Assembly: GCF_001028175.1 (NCBI RefSeq)
Contig: NZ_AEJF01000130.1
Span: 1 to 32,136 of the forward strand
Source of the DNA: Caballeronia mineralivorans PML1(12)
Lineage (GTDB): Bacteria; Pseudomonadota; Gammaproteobacteria; Burkholderiales; Burkholderiaceae
DNA length: 32,136 nt
Direction of reading: 5' to 3'
Each line of letters starts with the position of its first letter. The stretch's first letter is position 1. Below, piece after piece: positions 8,210 through 15,946 of the stretch. The notes beneath the pieces were generated by a model. It was not told the origin of the DNA and searched no databases. It saw only the letters and a program-made list of their open reading frames with translations. Made by a program: the position numbers and the translations under genes.

Positions 8210-8494
8210 ATGACTGCAATCACCGTCGAAGACCTTCCCCGCGATCTCACGCTCGATCGCGAAGCAATGACCTGCATCCACGGCGGAGGTGCGCCCTGGG
8301 TGTATGGCTGGATCACGCCTTACGTCGAATCGCAGCCATCGATGGTGCCGGTCGTGAACTTGTACGAAACCAACAACACCTTCTATGCTGCCCAGATGAT
8401 CAACCAGTTCCAGACCATCGACGTGAACAATACCGGCTCGAATTCGAACATCGCTGTGAACCCGAACGAGCGCAGCAGCAACCACAACGTCTGA
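8210..8494 (+). CDS. Double-glycine leader peptide, Asn-rich core (peptide 1)
   Basis: 94 residues. A leader of 26 residues ends in HGG and has the family pattern D8-L9, L15-D16, A19-M20 and GG25-26. The core of about 68 residues has no cysteine, 12 Asn, an aromatic N-terminal part (APWVYGWITPY) and a central MINQFQTIDVNNTGSNSNI. The ATG at 8210 is chosen because GGAG lies 7 bases upstream and the leader then matches the other peptides; an upstream in-frame start would add about 89 residues of unlikely sequence. It is probably cleaved after GG and exported by the C39 ABC exporter encoded at 10681-13740. The function of the mature peptide (toxin, signal or surface fibre) is unknown. Confidence 0.85.
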   Translation: MTAITVEDLPRDLTLDREAMTCIHGGGAPWVYGWITPYVESQPSMVPVVNLYETNNTFYAAQMINQFQTIDVNNTGSNSNIAVNPNERSSNHNV

Positions 8495-8615
8495 AGCAAC
8501 GCGAAACACAGGGAAGCAAACACGAAGCAAGCCTGAAGCAGCCGGTTCTGTCTCGCCGCACACGCGGCAACCCATCGGCGCAGAAATGCACGCCGCTGCA
8601 GACATCGGAGGTCTC

Positions 8616-9395
8616 GTGAGCAACACCGGTGAGTTTCGATGGGCATCGGCAGCCCGCACCGACACAGGTCTCGTACGCGAGATCAATGAAGATGCCTGCC
8701 TCGAAATGCCCGAGCACGGTTTGTGGGCCATCGCAGATGGCATGGGTGGGCACGCGGTCGGCGATGTCGCCAGTCAGATGGTGATCGAGCGGTTGGCGCA
8801 CTCCCCCGCGCCCGGCAAACCGGTTCTTCTCGATGAGCGCATGCAGGAAGCGCGAGAGCGCCTCCTTGCTGTCAACGCGGACTTGCGCTCGGAAGCAGCC
8901 CGACGGCAAGTGCGCCGGATTGGCAGCACGGTGGTCCTGCTACTGGCGAGCGAGCGGTCCTGCGGCTATCTGTGGGCAGGCGACAGCCGGCTCTATCTTT
9001 GCCGGCAGGGTTGCCTGCGGCAACTGACGCGAGATCACAGCCAGGTCGAAGAACTGAAGGCGCGCGGGCAGCTCAGCGCGGAAGAGGCGTTGCATCATCC
9101 GGGCAGGCATCTGATCACGCGTGCAGTCGGCGCAATGGACACGCTCGACCTCGATGCAGACCGAATCGATCTGCATGACGGCGACATCTTCCTGCTCTGC
9201 AGCGACGGCTTGAGCAACGAGGTAAGCGACGAGGAGATAGGCGGGGTCCTGACATCCGGCGATTGCCAGCAAGCCGTCGCCAAGCTGGTTGAACTTGCGC
9301 TGCGGCGCGGCGGACGCGACAACGTCTCGGTTGTCGTGGCGCAGGCAGAAGATATCTTCTGCCTCGATAAAACGCAGATAAACCCGACCCTCTAG
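8616..9395 (+). CDS. PP2C-family protein Ser/Thr phosphatase
   Basis: About 259 residues, a stand-alone catalytic domain. Metal-binding and catalytic motifs are present: REINEDA (Glu25-Asp26), ADGMGG (Asp41), AGDSRLY, CSDGL (Asp197) and GRDN (233-236). It probably removes phosphate from threonines on targets of the kinase at 24094-26109, as PppA does against PpkA in type VI secretion. I chose the GTG at 8616 because GGAGG lies just before it; the ATG at 8586 in the same frame has no ribosome site. The C terminus ends DKTQINPTL, a short threonine-bearing tail that might itself be phosphorylated. The gene follows peptide gene 8210 and converges with the sigma-54 activator gene, overlapping it by 4 bp. 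Confidence 0.93.
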   Translation: MSNTGEFRWASAARTDTGLVREINEDACLEMPEHGLWAIADGMGGHAVGDVASQMVIERLAHSPAPGKPVLLDERMQEARERLLAVNADLRSEAARRQVRRIGSTVVLLLASERSCGYLWAGDSRLYLCRQGCLRQLTRDHSQVEELKARGQLSAEEALHHPGRHLITRAVGAMDTLDLDADRIDLHDGDIFLLCSDGLSNEVSDEEIGGVLTSGDCQQAVAKLVELALRRGGRDNVSVVVAQAEDIFCLDKTQINPTL

Positions 9396-10684
9396 CTGTC
9401 CTTGTCTTTCTGCGCTGCAGGAGCCGCGTGATTGCGAAAGTCCTTCGAATGCAGGCCGTGCTTCTTCAGCAGCATCTGCACATGCGAGCGATTCATCTCG
9501 AAGCGCCGCGCCAGCTCCGCGACCGTCCCGCCCACTTCATGCAGGCCGCGCTCGAGAAAAGCCCGCTCGGCTTCATCGCTGGCAGTGCGCTTGGCATCGC
9601 TGAGCGAAACCGCGCTGGCGACAATGCCGCTCATCATGGGCGTCGAATTACCGGGGCGGATATCGACAGGAAGATGCTCTATGTCGGCCGTTTCCGGCGC
9701 CAGGCAGACGATCCGGTAGACCAGGTTACGCAATTCGCGGATGTTGCCAGGATAGTCGTAGGTCCGCAGGAATTCGCGCAATCGCAGTGTCATCTTCACC
9801 GGCTGACGCTTGAGCGCTGCCGCGGCTTCGTCACCGAAATACGCAAGCAGCAGCGCAATCTCGTCGCGCCGCTCGCGCAACGGCGGCAGGGTCAGATGAA
9901 TCACGCTGAGCCGATAGAATAGGTCTTCACGAAAGCGCCCTTCCTCACTCATGCGCCGCAGATTGCGATTCGTCGCGGCCACAATGCGCGTATCCACCGC
10001 AATGGGTTCATCCGATCCAACGCGCTGGATTTCATGCGCCTCGAGTACCCGCAGCAGCTTGACCTGGCCGGCCAGCGGCAGCTCGCCGATTTCATCGAGG
10101 AAGATAGTGCCGGTATGCGCGCTTTCGAACTTTCCCTTCCGGTCATTCGATGCCCCGGTGAACGCCCCTTTCTTGTGACCAAATAGCTCGGACTCCAGTA
10201 GGTTTTCAGGAATCGCACCGCAATTCACCGATATATACGGCCTGTCCGCACGCGCGCCGTTCGCGTGAATCACCTTCGCCATCAGCTCCTTGCCCGTGCC
10301 GCTCTCCCCGTCCACCAGCACGGGAAGATCCGTCGGCGCCGCCTTTTCGGCAATTTCCAGCGCCTCGAGAAGTTTCGGGTTATCGCCGAAAGTACCTTCG
10401 AATACGAAGCTTCGTGCGAGCAACGCCTCTCGGCGTTCGCGCGGCGATCCGGGCACATGCTGCGGCTCCGAGACGGCCGCCTGCACAAAACGCTCCCTGT
10501 GTGACAACTGCATCACGTCGTCGCGCAACACGCTCGCCTGTCTCAGCAACTTCTCGATTTCGGGGCGCTCCATACGCGACGACCAGCGCAGCGTCGAGCG
10601 GAGAATTTCGATCTTCTCCAGCAGCGCCGCATACGAAGTCGCGGGGCTGGCCGGCAGGTCTTCTATATCGTCGAGTATCTTCAT
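9392..10684 (-). CDS. Sigma-54-dependent activator without receiver domain
   Basis: 430 residues. The N-terminal part of about 95 residues matches no receiver, GAF or PAS domain that I can recognise. The AAA+ domain holds Walker A GESGTGKE (126-133), the sigma-54 contact loop GAFTGA (173-178), Walker B TIFLDE (193-198) and the YPGNIREL segment (311-318). A Fis-type helix-turn-helix follows (about 375-412, GGTVAELARRFEMNRSHVQ). It should drive the sigma-54 promoters before the peptide genes and the LRAT operon. Its start overlaps the exporter stop as ATGA, so it is the last gene of the export operon and would form a positive loop. How it is switched is not visible; interaction with the FHA or kinase pathway is possible. 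Confidence 0.95.
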   Translation of the reverse strand: MKILDDIEDLPASPATSYAALLEKIEILRSTLRWSSRMERPEIEKLLRQASVLRDDVMQLSHRERFVQAAVSEPQHVPGSPRERREALLARSFVFEGTFGDNPKLLEALEIAEKAAPTDLPVLVDGESGTGKELMAKVIHANGARADRPYISVNCGAIPENLLESELFGHKKGAFTGASNDRKGKFESAHTGTIFLDEIGELPLAGQVKLLRVLEAHEIQRVGSDEPIAVDTRIVAATNRNLRRMSEEGRFREDLFYRLSVIHLTLPPLRERRDEIALLLAYFGDEAAAALKRQPVKMTLRLREFLRTYDYPGNIRELRNLVYRIVCLAPETADIEHLPVDIRPGNSTPMMSGIVASAVSLSDAKRTASDEAERAFLERGLHEVGGTVAELARRFEMNRSHVQMLLKKHGLHSKDFRNHAAPAAQKDKDS

Positions 10685-13600
10685 GCGGCACTCAATTGTT
10701 TTTGCACGAGTTGGTAATACATGCCCTTGCGCGCGACCAGTTCATCATGGCGCCCCTGTTCGACGATCGCGCCTTCATACAACACGAGGATCTTGTCGGC
10801 GCGCATGATCGTGCTGAGCCGATGCGCGATGATCACGGCTGTGCGCCCCTTCAGGATTTCCTGCATATTGCCGAGAATATTGCTTTCAGACTGTGTGTCG
10901 AGCGCGGAGGTGGCTTCGTCGAAAACGAGCAGGCGCGGATCGTGATAAAGCGCACGCGCGATACAGAGCCGCTGGATCTGGCCACCCGACAAACCAACGC
11001 CACGCTCCCCGACAATCTGTTCATAGCCCAGCGGCATCTTGCTGATGAACGCATGCGCATCAGCCATCTTGGCGGCCTCTTCAATGCGCCGGCGGTCCGG
11101 GGCTTCGTCGCCGCTTGCAACGTTTTCTGCAATCGTCCCGGAGAACAGCAGGTTGCTCTGCATGACATAACCAATCTGCGCGCGGTACACGTTTTTATCG
11201 ATCACGTTCAGGTCGTAACCGTCGACCACCATCTTCCCCTCGGTCGGCGTGTAGAAGCCGACCAGCAGCTTGGCAAGCGTGGTCTTGCCCGAGCCGCTGC
11301 GACCGACTATTGCGATCAGTTCGCCCGGCTTGATGTCAAAGCTGATGTTCTCCAGCACGTAGGCCGTGTCGTTGCCGCCATAGCGGAAATACACATTGTT
11401 CAGGCTGATCTCGCCTTTCAGGTCAGGCAGCATGATGCGCGACGGAAGATCCTCCGGCTTCTGCTCCGGCTCCATGTCCAGCACATCGCCCAGCCGCTCC
11501 ATGGCTACGCCCGCATCGTTGAGCAGGCTCCACAAACCGATCAACCCCATCAGCGGCGTCAGCACGCTGCCCATGAACGCGTTGAACGCAATAAGCTGGC
11601 CGATAGTCATCTCATGGGTGAGCACCATGTTCGCGCCGACCCAAAGAATCGCTATCGTGGTCGCCGTATTCAACACCTGGCTCCCCAACGACACCGCAAT
11701 ATTGAACGCCTGCGCGCGATACTGGACCTCCAGCGACTTCGCGTATTTCTTCTCCCACTTGAGGCGCACGGTGCGCTCGATGCCCATGCCCTTGATCGTT
11801 TCCACGCCGCCTAGCGCTTCCATCAGGAAGGACTTCGCTTCAGTCGAAGCAGAGAAGACCTCCCGCGCATAGTTCTTGATCTTCGGCGTGGCGAGCGCAG
11901 TCAGCGCCATGATCGGAATCACGAAACCGATCAACAGCAGGGTCATCTTCACGTTGTAGAGAAACATGATCGTGAAGTAGATGAAGACCATCAGCAGGTT
12001 AAGCGCTGTCGTCACCGTTGATTCAGTGAGGAACGCGCGAATGGTGTGGTTTTCCTGGAAGCGCGCGAAAATGTCGCCCGTCTTGCGCTTGGCGAAGAAC
12101 GAGAATGGCAGCGACAAGGTATGGCGGAAGAACTGCGACATCATCGCGAAGTCCATATTGCGGACCATGAAGTTCGCGAGATACGCGCGGATGGTCGACA
12201 TCAGTTGCGAGAACAGGTTGGAGATGATCAGCCCGGCAATCAGCAAATGCAACAGCCCGACGTTCTGGTGAACGATCACCCCGTCGAGGATATTCTGGAT
12301 GATGAGCGGCGGAATCACGCCGAGCACCTGGATCACGAACGTCGCGAGGAACAGGTGCGCGAGGATCTTCTTGTATGGCTTCAGGTATCCGACGAACCGC
12401 ACCCACGGCGAGCGCGCGACGGTGCCTTGCGCAAGCTCCGGCGGCGCCGTAAACAGCAGGCATGTGCCACTCCAGCCACGCTCGAAATCCTTCACGTCCA
12501 TCTTGCGGAAACCGACGGCCGGGTCCGCCACCCATACCTGATCCTTCGAAATGCCGTACACCACCACGTAGTGGTATCCCTCCCAGTGGACGATGAACGG
12601 CAGTTCGAAACCGCGCAGCGACTCGAAGGTGCACTGAACGCCGCGCGTGGTGAAGCCGAGCACTTCACCCGCTCGCGCGAGACTGTCGAGCGTCGCACCC
12701 TGGGTCGTGACGTTGGCGAGTTCGCGCAGCTTGCCAAGCGTCATCGGGATCTCGTAGTGCTTGCAGATCATTGCGAGACTGGCCGCGCCGCAATCCATCT
12801 CCTCGGCCTGCTGGACCCACGCGAAACGACGTATCACGCGCTCGCCGAACTCCGCCTTGGAGTGAAGGTCGAGCATGGTCGGTAACGAGCGGCGTTCTTC
12901 CAGTTTCTTCTGACGCTGCAACTCCCGTTCGGTAAACCGGATGCGGTCTTCCAGCACCTCGCGCAGCTTCGGATTGCGCTCGAGCACCAGGTGCACGGTT
13001 TTTTCGGGGACAACCAGCAGGCGCGTATCCACGTTCGCAATGACCGTGGCCTGCTGCTCCTGCCGCAGCAGACAAGCCTTCTCTCCGAAGACTTCGCCGG
13101 CTCTCAAGGTAGCAAGCAAATAGTCGGTAGCGCCCTCCTTGCGCACGATCCGTACTTCCCCTTGCCGGACCACGTAGAGACGCCGGTCGTCGCGTGCGTC
13201 CTGATGCAGGATCTCCTTGCCTGCGGGCACCCGCTTCACACCTACGCTACGGACCGATGTCTCTAGTTCAGCCTTGTCGATCTTGCCTCGCAGGTCGAAG
13301 AGCTTCGCGACAAAACCGCCGGCCGAACTGATTGCTACATAACTCGTGACGAACGCGAGCGCCGCCGGATTGTTCGCGACAATCGGCTCGATTACGCGGC
13401 GCGGGATGAACAGCAGTTCCGTCTTGCCCGACGAACGTACCGACGATTCATGCCGGTACTCGCGCAGCATGGCGATGTCCGCGAACACTTCCCGTTCGCG
13501 CCGCACGCCCATGCTGATCTCCTTGCCGTTTTCCTCAGTGAAGATCCGCACCGAGCCGGCCTTGATGACAAACAGTCCATCCGCAGTGTCACCGGCATTG

Positions 13601-13740
13601 CACACGGTCTCGCCGAATGCATGAAAACGCCTCTCCGCATGCTCGGCGAGTTGTTCGATTTCCTCGGGGGTAAACGGCGAGAGGATCTCCACGGACGACA
13701 GGAAACCGGCCGGGGAATCGAGTTTCTGCGGTACGTCCAT
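10681..13740 (-). CDS. C39-peptidase ABC exporter with two cNMP-like domains
   Basis: 1019 residues. In order: cyclic-nucleotide-binding-like domain 1 (about 15-140), domain 2 (about 150-270), C39 peptidase (about 303-433; Cys317 in EMDCGAAS, His390 in HYVVVYG, Asp406 in ADPAVG), an ABC membrane domain with about six helices (450-745) and the ATPase (Walker A GRSGSGKT 813-820, LSGGQ 917-921, Walker B LLVFDE 937-942, switch His973). It should cleave double-glycine leaders in the cytoplasm and pump the mature peptide out, together with the HlyD and TolC-like partners. The phosphate-binding cassettes of both cNMP domains are degenerate (QQAT and HESS where Arg is expected), so nucleotide binding is doubtful. 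GGAGG lies 7 bases before the ATG. A normal exporter of this class lacks the first 300 residues. Confidence 0.96.
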   Translation of the reverse strand: MDVPQKLDSPAGFLSSVEILSPFTPEEIEQLAEHAERRFHAFGETVCNAGDTADGLFVIKAGSVRIFTEENGKEISMGVRREREVFADIAMLREYRHESSVRSSGKTELLFIPRRVIEPIVANNPAALAFVTSYVAISSAGGFVAKLFDLRGKIDKAELETSVRSVGVKRVPAGKEILHQDARDDRRLYVVRQGEVRIVRKEGATDYLLATLRAGEVFGEKACLLRQEQQATVIANVDTRLLVVPEKTVHLVLERNPKLREVLEDRIRFTERELQRQKKLEERRSLPTMLDLHSKAEFGERVIRRFAWVQQAEEMDCGAASLAMICKHYEIPMTLGKLRELANVTTQGATLDSLARAGEVLGFTTRGVQCTFESLRGFELPFIVHWEGYHYVVVYGISKDQVWVADPAVGFRKMDVKDFERGWSGTCLLFTAPPELAQGTVARSPWVRFVGYLKPYKKILAHLFLATFVIQVLGVIPPLIIQNILDGVIVHQNVGLLHLLIAGLIISNLFSQLMSTIRAYLANFMVRNMDFAMMSQFFRHTLSLPFSFFAKRKTGDIFARFQENHTIRAFLTESTVTTALNLLMVFIYFTIMFLYNVKMTLLLIGFVIPIMALTALATPKIKNYAREVFSASTEAKSFLMEALGGVETIKGMGIERTVRLKWEKKYAKSLEVQYRAQAFNIAVSLGSQVLNTATTIAILWVGANMVLTHEMTIGQLIAFNAFMGSVLTPLMGLIGLWSLLNDAGVAMERLGDVLDMEPEQKPEDLPSRIMLPDLKGEISLNNVYFRYGGNDTAYVLENISFDIKPGELIAIVGRSGSGKTTLAKLLVGFYTPTEGKMVVDGYDLNVIDKNVYRAQIGYVMQSNLLFSGTIAENVASGDEAPDRRRIEEAAKMADAHAFISKMPLGYEQIVGERGVGLSGGQIQRLCIARALYHDPRLLVFDEATSALDTQSESNILGNMQEILKGRTAVIIAHRLSTIMRADKILVLYEGAIVEQGRHDELVARKGMYYQLVQKQLSAA

Positions 13741-13768
13741 GTGCTCGCCTCCTGTCGTCCGCCGCGCC

Positions 13769-14521
13769 CTAGCGCGCTTCGATGATGTGTTCCTGCGCCC
13801 GCGCCAGCAGCCATTGCTCGCGCAACAAGCGGCGGATTTCGGCCGCTACGTCGGCGTCGAGCACCGCGGGGCGTTTCGCCGTCACCGCGAAGATTTCGTA
13901 GGCGGTGCCATCGGGCGTAGGGAACGGCCCGAGCAGGTCACCGGCTGCGGCATTGAACACCTTCGCTTCTATCTCCGCCGCGAGCGACCCGCGCAATACC
14001 TTGCCAAGCGCACCACCCTGCTCGCGGGTGTCGGCGATCGAATGTTCGCGCGCCATCTCCGTAAAGCTGTCCGGATCGTCCTGCAGATAAGAGATCATTT
14101 CCTTCGCCTGGCTCGGTGTTTCGAGCACGATATGACTGATCTCCACGCTGTCGAAGCGCGGCGAATTGAGCTTGAAATACGTTTCCACTTCAGCGTCGTC
14201 GCCAATCTGTTCCAGCATCCTTTCCTGATAGAGCGTGTCCGTGATGAACGTTTCGAACTCGTCGAGATTCACGCCGAGCGCATCGAGATAGCGGTTCATA
14301 TCGGCGGCGCGGTGCAGGCCGCGCACGCGCCTGAACTGATCGGCGCGAACCTGGATCTCGCTCTCGGACACGTCGATGCGCTGCTTCTTCGCGGCACGCA
14401 CGGTAAGCTTGTCGCGAACGAGTTGCTCGACGAGTCCCTCGAATTGCCCAGTCAGTTTCAACACCCGAATGAACTCGTCGGCATCGACGACCTCATCGTC
14501 TATTCGCACAATCGCCGTCAT
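13769..14521 (-). CDS. Cytoplasmic parvulin-type peptidyl-prolyl isomerase
   Basis: 250 residues. A helical N-terminal half (SurA/PpiC-like chaperone region, about 1-115) precedes a parvulin domain (about 125-220) with the typical EISHIVLETPSQAKE, FTEMAREHSIADTREQGGAL and LLGPFPTPDGTAYEIF segments. No signal peptide or lipobox is seen, which is unusual because SurA and PrsA work outside the membrane. It lies between the HlyD gene (51 bp upstream) and the exporter gene (28 bp downstream), so it probably keeps peptide precursors soluble or correctly folded before cleavage and export. Isomerases occur beside some other peptide export loci; the substrate here is inferred from position. Confidence 0.9.
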   Translation of the reverse strand: MTAIVRIDDEVVDADEFIRVLKLTGQFEGLVEQLVRDKLTVRAAKKQRIDVSESEIQVRADQFRRVRGLHRAADMNRYLDALGVNLDEFETFITDTLYQERMLEQIGDDAEVETYFKLNSPRFDSVEISHIVLETPSQAKEMISYLQDDPDSFTEMAREHSIADTREQGGALGKVLRGSLAAEIEAKVFNAAAGDLLGPFPTPDGTAYEIFAVTAKRPAVLDADVAAEIRRLLREQWLLARAQEHIIEAR

Positions 14522-14572
14522 TTCTTATGCCCCTTTTTAAACATGGAAAGCGGTCGATGGCAGTCGCCCCTG

Positions 14573-15946
14573 TCAGCCCGCCACCTGCCGGAACGGATCC
14601 AGTCCGAGATCGATCAGGCGGCGCTCGCGTACCACGATCTCCGCGGTCGCCGTCATGCCGTAGCGCAGCGGGTAGCGCGTATCCGCCACCTGGTAGTAGT
14701 CGCGTGCCAGCGTCACGCGTCCTTCATAGACCGGCTGTTTCGTCTCCGGCGACGGTTTGGTCGCGGGCGATATGAATTCAAGCGTGCCGTCTATCAACCC
14801 ATAACGCTGATACGGAAACGCATTGAACTTGAGCTTGACCGCCTGCCCTTCCCGCAGGAACGCGCGGTCGTGTTCTGCTATCTCGATCTTCAGCACCGGC
14901 CGCGCGTCTTTGGGCGCAATGCCGCCGAGCGGCGTGTTGGCCTGGATCTTGTCGCCGGGTTGCGTCGATGTGACGTCCGTGATGACGCCCGACACCGGCG
15001 CCAGGATCAGCAGGAAGTTATCCTTATCGATATTTTCGAAACGGATACGGTCGGCCGCATCGGCGACCAGTCTCGCGGTTTGCAATTGCAGCCGCAGCTT
15101 GTCGCCTGCGCTTGCGATTTCCCGCATCGCGGATTCGTACTGCAGCTTCAGGCTGATCGCTTCCTGGCCGCTGGTTTCGAGTTGCGCCTTCGCCTGGGAG
15201 TATTCGTGACTGAGGCGGAAATCGAGTTCCGTGAGTTTCGACTGCGCGATCCGCGCCGCGTTATCCGCTTCCATATAAGCGTTGCGTTTGCTCTCCACCT
15301 GAATCTCGGACACCCCGCCACCGCCCGGCAACGCAAGCAGCCGCGCGTAGCGGTCCAGTTCCTGCTTCGCGGCGTCGCGCGCACGGCGGGCGTTGTCCAG
15401 CTCGGTACGGGCCCCGGCGAGCTGCGCCTTCTGCCCCTCGGCCAGCTTGGTCGTCCCCTCGGCCACGCGCGTCTGGTTCAAATGCTCTTCCACTTCCATC
15501 TGATCTTTCAATGCGGCCGCCTTGCGCTCCATCAGCAGCTTTTTTTCGGGGAACTGTTTCCAGTCGCGCTCGGCGTCATCGAGTTTCAACTGCGCTTCCA
15601 GCGCGTTGGTCGCGGCCTGGATCGCGCCCCGTGCGTTGAGCCGCGCGACCACGTCGTCCTTCGAAACCGGCTGCCCTTCCGCGATATAAACGTCGGCCAG
15701 CTCGCCGTCGATAGGCGCATAGAACCGCCGCACTTCCGACTCTGGCGCAAGCGTGCCCTGCGCCGTGACGATCACGTCCGCCCGGCCGACGAACGACCAC
15801 ACGAGCGCGCTCACAACCAGCGCGACCATGGCGTAGATAAGCGCCTGGGTCAGCCGCGCCGGCTCTGCCACGAGGATCGAGATGCCCTCGACGCTGTGGT
15901 CGCCCAGCGACTCCGCGAAGGATTTAAGGCGCGCGTCGTTCTTCAC
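14573..15946 (-). CDS. HlyD-family membrane fusion protein
   Basis: 457 residues. A short cytoplasmic tail is followed by one membrane segment (about 36-56, ALIYAMVALVVSALVWSF), a lipoyl-like half motif (FYAPIDGELADVYIAEGQPV), a long coiled-coil hairpin (about 110-290, rich in Ala/Glu/Lys/Gln), then the second lipoyl half and beta-barrel part (APVSGVITDV, LREGQAVKLKFNAFPY). It bridges the inner-membrane exporter and the outer-membrane channel. The start is a GTG at 15946, 6 bases after AGGAG, and overlaps the end of the FHA gene by 23 bp, which implies coupled translation. The type I secretion partner genes lie on both sides. Confidence 0.94.
   Translation of the reverse strand: MKNDARLKSFAESLGDHSVEGISILVAEPARLTQALIYAMVALVVSALVWSFVGRADVIVTAQGTLAPESEVRRFYAPIDGELADVYIAEGQPVSKDDVVARLNARGAIQAATNALEAQLKLDDAERDWKQFPEKKLLMERKAAALKDQMEVEEHLNQTRVAEGTTKLAEGQKAQLAGARTELDNARRARDAAKQELDRYARLLALPGGGGVSEIQVESKRNAYMEADNAARIAQSKLTELDFRLSHEYSQAKAQLETSGQEAISLKLQYESAMREIASAGDKLRLQLQTARLVADAADRIRFENIDKDNFLLILAPVSGVITDVTSTQPGDKIQANTPLGGIAPKDARPVLKIEIAEHDRAFLREGQAVKLKFNAFPYQRYGLIDGTLEFISPATKPSPETKQPVYEGRVTLARDYYQVADTRYPLRYGMTATAEIVVRERRLIDLGLDPFRQVAG

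Noticed and set aside
10414..11814. Plus-strand open frame of 466 codons opposite the exporter gene
   Set aside because: Antisense shadow of the activator and exporter, both of which have intact domains.
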